Shown here: one piece after another, positions 16,455 to 24,872 of the stretch | Layout of the letters: every line of letters starts with the position of its first letter | How positions within the stretch are numbered: position 1 is the first letter of the stretch | Assembly: GCF_900177615.1 (NCBI RefSeq) | Contig: NZ_FXAP01000004.1 | Location: forward strand, 248,001 to 312,000 | Source: Plantibacter flavus | Lineage (GTDB): Bacteria; Actinomycetota; Actinomycetes; Actinomycetales; Microbacteriaceae | Length of the DNA stretch: 64,000 nucleotides | Reading direction: 5' to 3' | The notes under the pieces: generated by a model | The model's input: only the letters and a program-made list of their open reading frames with translations | Told to the model about the DNA's origin: nothing | Database searches by the model: none | Translations under genes and position numbers: made by a program

Positions 16455-17771
16455 GTGACCCGTCCCTCCACGGAAGCGATCGACGCCACCCGGCGGCAGC
16501 GACCCCGCCGCCCGGTGGCGTCGATCGTCGGAGACACCCTGCTGAACCTCGCCGCCGTCGGCGGGGTGGTCTGCATCGTGCTCGTCATCCTCGCGACCTG
16601 CTTCAACATCACCCTCATCATGTTCAAGACCGGTTCCATGAGCCCGACGATCCCCACCGGCTCACTCGCGCTCGTCCGCGAGATCCCGGCATCCGACATC
16701 GCGGTGGGCGACGTGGTGACCGTCGACCGCGCCGGGCAGCTGCCCGTCACCCACCGCGTGACCTCGGTGAGCGGCGGCGTCGACACCGCGGGACCGCAGC
16801 GCACCATCACCATGCAGGGCGATGCGAACCTGTCGGAGGACCCCGAGCCGTACACCGTCTCGACGGTCCGCATCGTGCTCGCCTCGGTGCCGGGGCTCGC
16901 GTACCTCGTCGTGTGGTTGTCCAACCCGTGGGTCCTGGCCGGACTGACGCTCAGCTGCTCGGCCCTCGTCATGTGGGCGTTCTGGCCGCGCTCCGACCGC
17001 AAGCGCCCACCGAGTGATTCGGGCGGGACCGGCGGAAACGGTCGTGCTGCTTCCCGACGCCGCTCCTCCACGGCCGGCGCCGACGCAGCCGGACCACGAC
17101 CGGCCCGCCACGCCGCGCTCCGATACTCACCGGTCGCCCTCCTTCTCGGCGCCGGCCTCGCGATCGGCGGCGCCGCTCCCGCGCACGCCGAACCGATGGT
17201 CGACGTCATCGCCGGTGAGGCGGTCGTCCTCACCTCGATCGGTGACCCGTCGGCCATGCGGTCCCTCACCCCCGGTCGGTCGACGCCCTGGGAGGTGGGC
17301 ATCAGGACCAAGCCGGAAGCCACACCGGGCTCCATCGACGTGACCATGGTCGGCTCCGGCTCGTCCGAACTCGGCCTCGTCATGGTGGTCGACGCCTGCT
17401 CCGTCCGGTGGACCGCGGCCGGATGCGTCGGCACCGTCACCCACCTGTTCGACGAGATGGCGGTGCCCGTCGACGGCGTCGAGCGCGCGGTCCTCTCGAT
17501 GCGCAGCTCGGAGGCGTGGTGGCTGAAGTTCGACGTCCGGATGCCGTCCGGCGCAGCGGTTGCGAACGCCTCGGTCGCCCTCACGGTCACGGCCGAGGGC
17601 ATCGGTGACGACGTCTCGGTCTCGCCCGGCCCGATCACCACGCTCCCCCGCACCGGCGCGAGCATCGAGTTCGCCGTGTGGACCGCTGCCGGCGCGATCC
17701 TCATCGGCCTCGTCGGCGCGTGGTTCGGCGCGCTGCGTCAGCACTCCCGCTCGGCGAGGGCAGCACGATGA
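16455..17771 (+). CDS. sipW: SipW-type signal peptidase I fused to an LPXTG-anchored domain
   Basis: A 438-residue protein starting at GTG 16455. The first ~180 residues are an ER/SipW-type signal peptidase: a membrane helix (LAAVGGVVCIVLVILATCF), catalytic Ser61 in TGSMSPTIPTGS, His100 in PVTHRV (the Ser/His dyad of the SipW class rather than Ser/Lys), and a C-terminal helix near 145-177. After a polar linker comes a signal-like hydrophobic stretch ending PAHAEP (about 224-246), a ~150-residue beta-type exported domain, LPRTG (397-401), a helix and a basic tail. So one polypeptide combines a membrane peptidase with a sortase substrate. The 4-nt overlap with the next gene and the neighbours' AAWxDxE signals make those proteins its probable substrates. 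It could be a fusion of two formerly separate genes. Confidence 0.85.
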   Translation: MTRPSTEAIDATRRQRPRRPVASIVGDTLLNLAAVGGVVCIVLVILATCFNITLIMFKTGSMSPTIPTGSLALVREIPASDIAVGDVVTVDRAGQLPVTHRVTSVSGGVDTAGPQRTITMQGDANLSEDPEPYTVSTVRIVLASVPGLAYLVVWLSNPWVLAGLTLSCSALVMWAFWPRSDRKRPPSDSGGTGGNGRAASRRRSSTAGADAAGPRPARHAALRYSPVALLLGAGLAIGGAAPAHAEPMVDVIAGEAVVLTSIGDPSAMRSLTPGRSTPWEVGIRTKPEATPGSIDVTMVGSGSSELGLVMVVDACSVRWTAAGCVGTVTHLFDEMAVPVDGVERAVLSMRSSEAWWLKFDVRMPSGAAVANASVALTVTAEGIGDDVSVSPGPITTLPRTGASIEFAVWTAAGAILIGLVGAWFGALRQHSRSARAAR

Positions 17772-18346
17772 AACCAGGTCGGTCAAGACTCGTCGCAGCG
17801 GTCGTCCTCGCGACGACGGTCGCATTCGTGGCGGCCCCTGCTCCGCAACCGGTGGACGCCGCTTGGCAGGACGCCGAGTCGGGTGCCGTGGCGTTCGCCG
17901 CACTGAGCATCGCCAAGCCCGTCTACCTCGCCGGAGCAAGCGGTTGCTCCATATCCACGACGTCGGTGCTCGGCGTCGGTCTGGTCATCAACTCCTACAC
18001 CCTGACGTTCACGATGCCGGAGGGGTACGGCTCGGCGGACATCCAAGTCGGCGGCGGGAACACGTCGACCACGATCGCCCTCGCCTCCGCCGCGGTCACA
18101 CCGGCCGCGACCTCGCCGACCCCCAACCCGACGAGGCAGTACTCCGTCACGTTCAACCGAGGTCTTCTCGACGGACTCCTCACCGGCCTGCTCGGCGGAA
18201 CCGGCTATCTCGGCGTTCGTGTGGCGCCGTCCAGCCTGATCGTCCCGCCGCTCACTCGCGACACGATCTGGACGTCGCCGTGGGCCGTCGTGCAGGTGGG
18301 TACAGCGCTCCTGGGCACGAACCCGACGTGCACCGTCATCGGGTGA
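17768..18346 (+). CDS. SipW-dependent-type secreted protein 3
   Basis: A 192-residue protein whose ATG overlaps the peptidase stop codon (ATGA). The signal region MKPGRSRLVAAVVLATTVAF, continuing VAAP, ends in AAWQDAESGAV, the same AAW-x-D-x-E hallmark as the two upstream secreted proteins. The mature domain has Thr/Ser-rich beta-like sequence and two cysteines (GCSIST and PTCTVIG near the C-terminus). No sortase signal. Probably exported and cleaved by the adjacent peptidase. The stop lies 1 nt from the stop of the convergent LacI gene, with no terminator hairpin between them. Confidence 0.75.
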   Translation: MKPGRSRLVAAVVLATTVAFVAAPAPQPVDAAWQDAESGAVAFAALSIAKPVYLAGASGCSISTTSVLGVGLVINSYTLTFTMPEGYGSADIQVGGGNTSTTIALASAAVTPAATSPTPNPTRQYSVTFNRGLLDGLLTGLLGGTGYLGVRVAPSSLIVPPLTRDTIWTSPWAVVQVGTALLGTNPTCTVIG

Positions 18347-18347
18347 A

Positions 18348-19349
18348 TCACGCCGGACCGGACGATTCTCTGACGATCAGCTCGAACCCGGCCCGCACGC
18401 GCCGCCCCGGCCCGACGTGCCCGGCCACGCGTTCGACCAGCATCGCGACGGCCTCGCGGGCGATGGCCTCCTTGTCGGGTGCGACCGTCGTCAGCGACCG
18501 CATCGCGTACCGGCCGTCCTCGATGTCGTCGAAGCCCACCACGGCCAGGTCGCGCGGGATGTCGACGCCGCGGTCCCAGGCCGCACGCATCGCGCCCAGC
18601 GCCATGAGGTCGTTGAAACAGAACACCCCGTCGGGGGGATCGCCGGCGTCGAGCATCTCGCCCATGACCGCCGCTCCGCTCGCACGATCGTATTCCCCTT
18701 CGGCCATATACCGGTTGGGGTCGAGTCCCGCCTCGTGCATCGCGCGCGTGAACCCGTCCACGCGCTGCTTCGCCGTACCCGTGGAACGGGCCTGCCGACC
18801 GATGGCGCCGATGCGGGTGCATCCGCGTTCGATCAGGTGCCGGGTCGCCGCGTAGGCCGCCTCGGTACCGTCGATGGCGACATGGTCCGCGCTCGCGCCG
18901 TAGTCGCGCTCGCCGAGCAGGACGATCGGCTGGGTCGCGGCGGCTGCTTCGACGTCGGCGGCTGTGAGGTTGAGCGCGTTGAGCAGCACGCCGTCGAACG
19001 TCGATGACACCGCTCCCCCGGTGAGTACGGCACGCTCGCGTTCCGGGTCGCCGTTCGTCTGATCGACGACGAGCGTGAGTGAGCGCTTGGTGAGCTCGGG
19101 GATCAGGCAACGCGCGAGGTCCGAGAAGTACGGCACGTCGAGCTCGGGGACGACGAGCGCGATGAGACCGCTGCGGTTGTTGCGGAGTCCTCTCGCGTGC
19201 GGATTGGGCCGATAACCGAGTTCGTCGATGACCGCCTGCACACGTTTGCGGGTCTCGGCACCGACCCGTCCCGGCAGGTTCACGACGTCCGACACCGTGC
19301 GCTGGGAGACACCGGCCGCCTGCGCGACATCCCGTGCGGTCACTGCCAT
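18348..19349 (-). CDS. LacI-family transcriptional regulator of the sugar uptake operon
   Basis: A 333-residue LacI/GalR protein. The N-terminal helix-turn-helix (VTARDVAQAAGVSQRTVSDV) and hinge (YRPNPHARGLRNNRSGLIAL) precede a periplasmic-binding-protein-like effector domain (VFCFNDLMALGAMRAAWDRG, LAVVGFDD). The ATG at 19349 has GGGGAGG at ideal spacing. It is divergent from the ABC permease/GH2 operon. Two LacI-type palindromes in the shared region (19435-19448 and 19457-19476) are its likely operators, giving autoregulation and sugar-induced control of uptake. The effector is probably the imported oligosaccharide or its breakdown product; its identity is not readable from sequence. Confidence 0.92.
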   Translation of the reverse strand: MAVTARDVAQAAGVSQRTVSDVVNLPGRVGAETRKRVQAVIDELGYRPNPHARGLRNNRSGLIALVVPELDVPYFSDLARCLIPELTKRSLTLVVDQTNGDPERERAVLTGGAVSSTFDGVLLNALNLTAADVEAAAATQPIVLLGERDYGASADHVAIDGTEAAYAATRHLIERGCTRIGAIGRQARSTGTAKQRVDGFTRAMHEAGLDPNRYMAEGEYDRASGAAVMGEMLDAGDPPDGVFCFNDLMALGAMRAAWDRGVDIPRDLAVVGFDDIEDGRYAMRSLTTVAPDKEAIAREAVAMLVERVAGHVGPGRRVRAGFELIVRESSGPA

Positions 19350-19434
19350 CCGTGCCTCCCCGTCGGTCGCGCACGCTCTACCGTGCGTCCGTCCTGACGC
19401 AAGCGTAGCGACTCCGCGACGGCCGGATCATCAC

Positions 19435-19476
19435 GGCAACCGTTTTCCAGATGCGTCTTGTGCTACGTAGCACAAG
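19435..19476. promoter_or_regulatory. LacI-family operators: GGCAACCGTTTTCC and a perfect 20-bp palindrome
   Basis: CTTGTGCTACGTAGCACAAG (19457-19476) is a perfect palindrome centred on CG, the LacI-family hallmark. Just upstream, GGCAACCGTTTTCC (19435-19448) matches the core AA-N-CG-N-TT of the family consensus. A promoter reading rightwards could use TTGTGC within the palindrome as -35 and TAGTGT, 17 bp on, as -10, so a bound repressor would block RNA polymerase. Confidence 0.75.
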
Positions 19477-19532
19477 CCATTAGTGTGTCTCCCTGTCAGC
19501 ACGGTCGCAGCGAGTCGAAGGAGATGCGCAGC

Positions 19533-19574
19533 ATGTTCGAGAGCCCACCACCCATCACCCGAGCCGCCACATGA
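19533..19574 (+). CDS. 13-residue mini-ORF coupled to the first ABC permease
   Basis: The only good ribosome site in this leader, GAAGGAG at 19517-19523, serves ATG 19533 (MFESPPPITRAAT). Its TGA overlaps the permease ATG (ACATGA). The permease itself has no Shine-Dalgarno, so translational coupling from this mini-ORF is the simplest reading. The peptide has no recognisable similarity; it may only deliver ribosomes. Confidence 0.45.
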   Translation: MFESPPPITRAAT

Positions 19575-20512
19575 GCGCGCTCAACGAGCTGCGCGCGCTG
19601 CGGACGCCGAAGGGGGCGGTCAAGCATCGCGACGCCTCCGAGTTCCGGGACAACCGCGCGGCGCTCCTCTTCCTCGGCCCCTGGATCATCGGCTTCCTCG
19701 TCATCACGCTCGGGCCGGTGCTCGTCTCGCTCTACCTGTCGTTCACCGACTACAACCTCCTCCAGAACCCGAACTTCACCGGGCTCGAGAACGCACAACG
19801 GATGGTCGAGGACCCCCGCCTGCACCAGTCCCTCGGGGTGACCATCACCTACGTCCTGGTCTCGGTGCCGTTGCAGCTCATGGTCGCCCTGGCGATCGCG
19901 GTCCTCCTGGATCGCGGCCTGCGCGGGCTCTCGTTCTACCGGTCGGTGCTGTACCTGCCGTCGCTCCTCGGCGGCAGCGTCGCGATCGCCGTCCTCTGGC
20001 GACTCGTCTTCGGCTCGAGCGGCCTCGTCAACGCGCTCCTCGCCGTCTTCGGCATCCAGGGGCCCGGTTGGATCTCGGAACCCGACACCGCCCTGTCGAC
20101 GCTGATCATCCTGCACGTGTGGACGTTCGGCGCCCCGATGGTGATCTTCCTCGCCGGCCTCCGCCAGATCCCGCGGCAGTACTACGAGGCGGCGTCGACG
20201 GACGGTGCCGGCCGGTGGACGCAGTTCCGGTCGATCACCCTCCCGCTGCTCAGCCCGATCATCTTCTTCAACCTCGTGCTCGGCATCATCGGCGCGTTCC
20301 AGTCGTTCACGCAGGCCTACGTGGTGTCGAACGGATCGGGCGGGCCGTCCGACTCGACGCTGTTCATCACGCTCTACCTGTATCAGAAGGGCTTCGGCAG
20401 CTTCCAGATGGGGTACGCGTCGGCGATCGCGTGGCTCCTGCTCATCATCATCGCCGCCGCCACGGCCATCAACTTCTGGGCCTCGAAGTATTGGGTGTTC
20501 TACGATGACTGA
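19571..20512 (+). CDS. Carbohydrate ABC transporter permease (MalF/UgpA type)
   Basis: A 313-residue inner-membrane protein with six predicted helices. The first is FLGPWIIGFLVITLGPVLVSL. The binding-protein-dependent transport (EAA) loop reads EAASTDGAGRWTQFRSITLP, which docks the ATPase. It forms a heterodimeric channel with the next gene product, with which it overlaps by 8 nt. As usual for CUT1 sugar importers in actinobacteria, no ATPase gene is present; a shared MsiK-type ATPase elsewhere is presumed. Translation is probably coupled to the upstream mini-ORF. The substrate is inferred only from the GH2 enzyme downstream. Confidence 0.92.
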   Translation: MSALNELRALRTPKGAVKHRDASEFRDNRAALLFLGPWIIGFLVITLGPVLVSLYLSFTDYNLLQNPNFTGLENAQRMVEDPRLHQSLGVTITYVLVSVPLQLMVALAIAVLLDRGLRGLSFYRSVLYLPSLLGGSVAIAVLWRLVFGSSGLVNALLAVFGIQGPGWISEPDTALSTLIILHVWTFGAPMVIFLAGLRQIPRQYYEAASTDGAGRWTQFRSITLPLLSPIIFFNLVLGIIGAFQSFTQAYVVSNGSGGPSDSTLFITLYLYQKGFGSFQMGYASAIAWLLLIIIAAATAINFWASKYWVFYDD

Positions 20513-21434
20513 CCTCAAGACCCGCCCGTCCTCCGAGGACGGCCTCTCCCCCGATGCGGCCGCCCGTCGCGAGCGGGGCGACGCTCAACGCGCCAAGCTC
20601 CTGCGCCGTCAGCGGATCTCGAGTATCGGCAAGCACGCGCTGCTGATCCTGCTCGGGCTGCTGATGCTCTACCCCGTGCTGTGGATGGTGGTGTCGTCAC
20701 TCCGCCCGAACGGGTACATCTTCGACAACCCGGGCCTCGTGCTCGACACCTTCGAGGCGTCGAACTACACGAACGGCTGGAACGCGCTCGCGCAGCCGTT
20801 CGGCAGCTACCTCGCGAACTCGGCGATCGTGGTCGTCGGCTCGATCATCGGCAACCTGCTCACCTGCTCGCTCGCCGCCTACGGCTTCGCCCGGCTGCGG
20901 TTCCGGTTCAAGCGCTTCGCCTTCGCGGCGATGCTGCTCACGATGATGCTGCCGATCCACGTGCTGATCATCCCGCAGTACGTCATCTTCGCGCAGCTCG
21001 ACTGGATCAACACCTACCTGCCGCTCATCGTGCCGAAGTTCCTCGCGACGGACGCGTTCTTCATCTTCCTCATGGTGCAGTTCATCCGCGGCATCCCCCG
21101 CGAGCTCGACGAGGCGGCGCGCATCGACGGGGCGGGACACCTGCGGATCTTCGTGCAGATCATGCTCCCGCTCATGACCCCGGCACTCGCGACGACGGCG
21201 ATCTTCACCTTCATCTGGACCTGGAACGACTTCTTCGGCCAGCTGATCTTCGTGACGGACCCCGACAAGTACACGTCGTCGGTCGCCCTTCGCTCGTTCG
21301 TCGACACCCAGTCGCAATCGGACTACGGCGCCCTCTTCGCCATGAGCGTCGTCACCCTCCTGCCGGTGTTCCTCGCCTTCCTGTTCGGTCAGCGCTTCCT
21401 CCTGCGGGGCATCGCGACCACCGGAGGCAAGTAG
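20505..21434 (+). CDS. Carbohydrate ABC transporter permease (MalG/UgpE type)
   Basis: A 309-residue membrane protein starting at ATG 20505 inside the end of the previous gene (8-nt overlap). A cytoplasmic N-terminal tail of ~40 residues precedes six helices. The EAA loop reads ELDEAARIDGAGHLRIFVQI, and the FTFIWTWNDFFGQLIFVTDP stretch is characteristic of MalG-type permeases. It pairs with the MalF-type protein encoded upstream. It ends 69 nt before the binding-protein gene; one copy of the dispersed repeat (21451-21473) sits in that gap and may attenuate or stabilise the message between permease and binding-protein genes. Confidence 0.92.
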   Translation: MTDLKTRPSSEDGLSPDAAARRERGDAQRAKLLRRQRISSIGKHALLILLGLLMLYPVLWMVVSSLRPNGYIFDNPGLVLDTFEASNYTNGWNALAQPFGSYLANSAIVVVGSIIGNLLTCSLAAYGFARLRFRFKRFAFAAMLLTMMLPIHVLIIPQYVIFAQLDWINTYLPLIVPKFLATDAFFIFLMVQFIRGIPRELDEAARIDGAGHLRIFVQIMLPLMTPALATTAIFTFIWTWNDFFGQLIFVTDPDKYTSSVALRSFVDTQSQSDYGALFAMSVVTLLPVFLAFLFGQRFLLRGIATTGGK

Positions 21435-21450
21435 CCCGGAGTCCCCAACC

Positions 21451-21473
21451 GGTCCCTGAGCCTGTCGAAGGGC
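21451..21473. repeat. Dispersed repeat, single copy
   Basis: GGTCCCTGAGCCTGTCGAAG followed by GGC is one full unit of the repeat family found across the window. It lies between the permease and solute-binding-protein genes of one operon. Confidence 0.85.
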
Positions 21474-21503
21474 CAACCCATCCACCCCATGCAAAGGAGC
21501 ATC

Positions 21504-22832
21504 ATGCAACGCCAACCACGATCCCGGTCCCGCCTCCTCGGCTTCGCAGCCGCCACTGCCATCTCGGCGCTCGCCCTCAGCGGCTGTGCCGTCGGCGGTG
21601 GGAACGGCGACGCGGCCCTCAGCGACGAGGACGTCACCATCACCTTCAACTGGTGGGGCGCAGCCGCCCGCGACGAGCGCACCCGCGCCGCCATCGACCT
21701 CTTCCAGGAGAAGTACCCCAACATCACCGTGAAGGGTCAGTCCACCGAGTGGGGTGGCTACTGGGACAAGCTCGCCACGACGGTCGCCGGCGGGGACGCC
21801 CCCGACGTCATGCAGTTCGACCAGCTCTACCTCGCCTCCTACGCCCAGCGCGGGGCGCTCGCCGACCTCGGTGCTCTCGACGAGTTCCTCGACACCTCCG
21901 ACCTCAGCGCCGAGGTGCTCGATCAGGGCAAGGTCAAGGACGAGCTGTACGGCGTGCCGATCGGTGTCGGTACCGTCGGCCTCATGGTCAACCGGTCCAT
22001 CTTCGAGCAGTACGGGATCCAGCTGCCCGACGCGACGACCTGGACGTGGGACGAGCTCAACGAGGTCGCCCTGCAGGTGACCGAGGCCTCGGGCGGCGCC
22101 GTCCACGGCATGTCCCCCTTCGGTGGCGACATGCCGACCCTCACCCTGTGGGCCCGGCAGCACGGCAACGACATCTACGACAAGGAGGGCAAGGTCATCC
22201 TGAAGCCCGAGGTCGTGGAGAGCTACTGGCAGTACGCGCTCGACCAGATCGAGAGCGGCGCGGCCCCGAGCGCCTCGCAGCTGGCCGAGGGCAACGGTGT
22301 GGCGATCGACCTCATGGACATGAGCACGGGCAAGGTCGCCATGACCTTCCAGCCGTCGTCCGTGCTCACCGCCTTCCAGGCCGCTGCTCCCGACCACCAG
22401 CTCGACCTGCTGCCGTTCCCGGCGGCGAAGGACTCGTCGGAGGGATTCCAGTACCTGAAGCCGTCGATGTACTGGTCGGTCTCGTCGAAGTCCGAGCACC
22501 CCGCTGAGGCGGCGTTGCTGGTGGACTTCCTCACGACGGACACCGAGGTCGCGAAACTGTTCGGCACCGAGCGCGGCATGCCGGCGAACCCGGACTTCCA
22601 GAAGGCGATCGAGCCCGACCTGACGCCGACGGACCTCATCGTGGCGGGTGTCGTCGACGCCGCGCGCGAGGAGTCGGGCACCCCGCCGGCGATCACCCCG
22701 GTCGGTGGTGGCGACAGCGAGAAGATCCTCGGCCGCTACAACCAGGACGTCCAGTTCGGGAAGACCACACCCAAGGAGGCCGCTGAGGCGTTCGTCGCCG
22801 AGCTGACGAAGGCCGTCGACGACGCCCGGTAG
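21504..22832 (+). CDS. Sugar ABC transporter solute-binding lipoprotein
   Basis: A 442-residue extracellular binding protein. The start is ATG 21504 because AAAGGAG lies 5 nt before it; an in-frame ATG at 21489 would sit upstream of that site. A lipoprotein signal ends in LSGC (Cys28), so the mature protein is membrane-tethered. The family-1 fold shows VTITFNWWGAAARDERT at the start of the mature domain and an ITVKGQSTEWGGYWDKLATT segment with many aromatics for sugar stacking. It delivers substrate to the MalF/MalG pair. It is the third gene of the LacI-controlled operon. Substrate not determinable here. Confidence 0.92.
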   Translation: MQRQPRSRSRLLGFAAATAISALALSGCAVGGGNGDAALSDEDVTITFNWWGAAARDERTRAAIDLFQEKYPNITVKGQSTEWGGYWDKLATTVAGGDAPDVMQFDQLYLASYAQRGALADLGALDEFLDTSDLSAEVLDQGKVKDELYGVPIGVGTVGLMVNRSIFEQYGIQLPDATTWTWDELNEVALQVTEASGGAVHGMSPFGGDMPTLTLWARQHGNDIYDKEGKVILKPEVVESYWQYALDQIESGAAPSASQLAEGNGVAIDLMDMSTGKVAMTFQPSSVLTAFQAAAPDHQLDLLPFPAAKDSSEGFQYLKPSMYWSVSSKSEHPAEAALLVDFLTTDTEVAKLFGTERGMPANPDFQKAIEPDLTPTDLIVAGVVDAAREESGTPPAITPVGGGDSEKILGRYNQDVQFGKTTPKEAAEAFVAELTKAVDDAR

Positions 22833-22841
22833 CACCTCCCC

Positions 22842-22961
22842 TGCCCGTCGACAGGCTCAGGGACCGCCGATCGGACCCCGGTCCCTGATCCCATCCCCCG
22901 GTCCCTGAGCCCCACCCCGGTCCCTGAGCCCCACCCCGGTCCCTGAGCCTGTCGAAGGGCC
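22842..22961. repeat. Inverted dispersed-repeat pair with degenerate copies, terminator-like
   Basis: A reverse copy (22843-22865) and a forward copy (22938-22960) of the repeat flank several truncated CGGTCCCTGA(G/T)CCCCA units. The two ends could form a long stem of about 22 bp. Its position just after the binding-protein stop suggests partial termination or 3' mRNA protection before the GH2 gene. Confidence 0.75.
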
Positions 22962-23003
22962 CGACGACACCTCCACCCACCACGACGCATCGGAACGACA
23001 CCC

Positions 23004-24866
23004 ATGACGCACCCTCTCCTCTTCCCCGCCCCGCTGCCGAGCGGCCGCGCCGACTCCACGCCGCAGCCGCGCCCGGAGTACCCCCGGCCGCAGCTCGTCC
23101 GTGATGGCTGGGTCAACCTCAACGGCCTGTGGGAGTTCGAGATCGACGCCGGCGACAGCGGGCTCGAGCGCGGGCTCCTCGGCCGTGAACTGACCGAACG
23201 GATCCTCGTTCCGTTCGCACCGGAGTCGGCCGCGTCGGGCGTCGAGCACACGGACTTCATGGAGGCCGTCTGGTACCGCACGCGGTTCACGGTGCCGGCC
23301 GGCTGGCAGGGGAAGCACGGCATCCTGCACTTCGGTGCCGTCGACCACGACACGACCGTGTGGGTGGACGGAGTCGAGGCGATGCGGCATCGGGGTGGCT
23401 TCACCCCGATCCGGGTACCGCTCGGCTCGGTCGAGCCGGGCCAGGAGCTGGAGATCGTGGTGCGCGCCCGCGACACCCGCCACGAGCCGAAGGCCGGAGG
23501 GAAGCAGGCGACCTGGTACGGCAACACCGACTGCTACTACACCCGCACGACCGGGATCTGGCAGACGGTCTGGGTGGAGGCCGTCGACGAGCTGCACCTG
23601 CGTCGCTTCACCGTGGTCCCCGATGCGGACGCCGCACGGTTCGACTGCACGCTCGTCCCCAGCCGGAACGCCGCCGGTGGGACCGCGACGGTGACCCTGT
23701 CCGCCGATGGCGTCGTCGTCGCGAGCGAGACGGCGCAGCTCGGGTCGACGATGTCGCCGTCGGTGCGGCTCGAGGTCCCGACCGACCAGGTGCGTCTGTG
23801 GAGCCCGGCCGATCCGTTCCTCTATACCCTCGACATCGAGATCCGCGACGGTGCTGGCGACGTCACCGACCGCGTTTCGAGCTACGCGGGGCTGCGGAGT
23901 GTCGCGATAGACGGCACCGCGGTGCTGATCAACGGCGAGCATGTCTTCCAGCGGCTCGTGCTCGACCAGGGGTACTGGCCGTCCTCGCTCATGACCGCGC
24001 CGGACGACGACGCGCTCGTGGCCGACATCACCCTCGGGATCGACGCCGGGTTCAACGGTGCACGGCTCCACCAGAAGGTGTTCGAGGAGCGGTACCTCTA
24101 TCACGCGGACCGGCTCGGATATCTGGTGTGGGGCGAGTTCGGCGACTGGGGCGTGTCGGGTGCGGGCACGGTCGGTCACAACCAGGGGCCGACGGCGTCG
24201 TTCATCACGCAGTGGGTCGAGGCGTTGGAGCGCGACGTCAACCATCCGTCGATCATCGGCTGGTGCCCGTTGAACGAGACGCACCAGACCCTGCACGACC
24301 GCGTGACCGTCCTCGACGACGTCACGCGTGGCATGTTCCTCGCGACGAAGCTCATCGACCCGAGTCGCCCGGTGATCGATGCCTCGGGCTACGCGCACCG
24401 GGTGCGGGAGACGGACGTGTGGGACGCGCACTCGTACGAGCAGGACCCGGCGGCGTTCGCTGTCGAGCAGGGCGGGATCGCGGACGGTGAGCCGTTCACG
24501 AACCTGGAGGATGGACGCACCATCTCCTTGCCGTACGAGGGGCAGCCGTTCTTCGTGTCGGAGTTCGGCGGCATCTGGTGGAACGCGGAGCTCGCGGCGG
24601 CGGACACCGGTGGCGACTCCTGGGGCTACGGCGCACGGGTGGCGTCGGTTGAGGAGTTCCACGAGCGCTTCGCGGGGCTCGTCCGGGTGCTGACCGATGA
24701 CGAGAACATGTTCGGCTACTGCTACACGCAGCTCACCGACACGTTCCAGGAGCAGAACGGCATCTACGACTTCGATCGCAAGCCGAAGTTCGACTTGGCC
24801 CGAGTGCGTGCGGTGCTCGCGGCCGACGCCGCCTACGAGCGTCGCGTCCGCCCCTCCGCCTCCTGA
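23004..24866 (+). CDS. Glycoside hydrolase family 2 protein (beta-galactosidase/glucuronidase-like)
   Basis: A 620-residue protein with no signal peptide, so it is cytoplasmic. The N-terminal sugar-binding jelly roll (WVNLNGLWEFEID, HFGAVDHDTTVWVDG) is followed by an Ig-like middle domain and a TIM barrel. The acid/base Glu is E425 in WCPLNETHQT and the nucleophile is E520 in FVSEFGG, both in the expected GH2 context. It most likely hydrolyses the oligosaccharide imported by the transporter encoded just upstream. At 620 residues it is the short GH2 form, nearer beta-glucuronidase and small beta-galactosidases than LacZ. The exact sugar is not predictable. A repeat-rich gap of ~170 nt separates it from the binding-protein gene. 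Confidence 0.9.
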   Translation: MTHPLLFPAPLPSGRADSTPQPRPEYPRPQLVRDGWVNLNGLWEFEIDAGDSGLERGLLGRELTERILVPFAPESAASGVEHTDFMEAVWYRTRFTVPAGWQGKHGILHFGAVDHDTTVWVDGVEAMRHRGGFTPIRVPLGSVEPGQELEIVVRARDTRHEPKAGGKQATWYGNTDCYYTRTTGIWQTVWVEAVDELHLRRFTVVPDADAARFDCTLVPSRNAAGGTATVTLSADGVVVASETAQLGSTMSPSVRLEVPTDQVRLWSPADPFLYTLDIEIRDGAGDVTDRVSSYAGLRSVAIDGTAVLINGEHVFQRLVLDQGYWPSSLMTAPDDDALVADITLGIDAGFNGARLHQKVFEERYLYHADRLGYLVWGEFGDWGVSGAGTVGHNQGPTASFITQWVEALERDVNHPSIIGWCPLNETHQTLHDRVTVLDDVTRGMFLATKLIDPSRPVIDASGYAHRVRETDVWDAHSYEQDPAAFAVEQGGIADGEPFTNLEDGRTISLPYEGQPFFVSEFGGIWWNAELAAADTGGDSWGYGARVASVEEFHERFAGLVRVLTDDENMFGYCYTQLTDTFQEQNGIYDFDRKPKFDLARVRAVLAADAAYERRVRPSAS

Positions 24867-24872
24867 TCCCTC

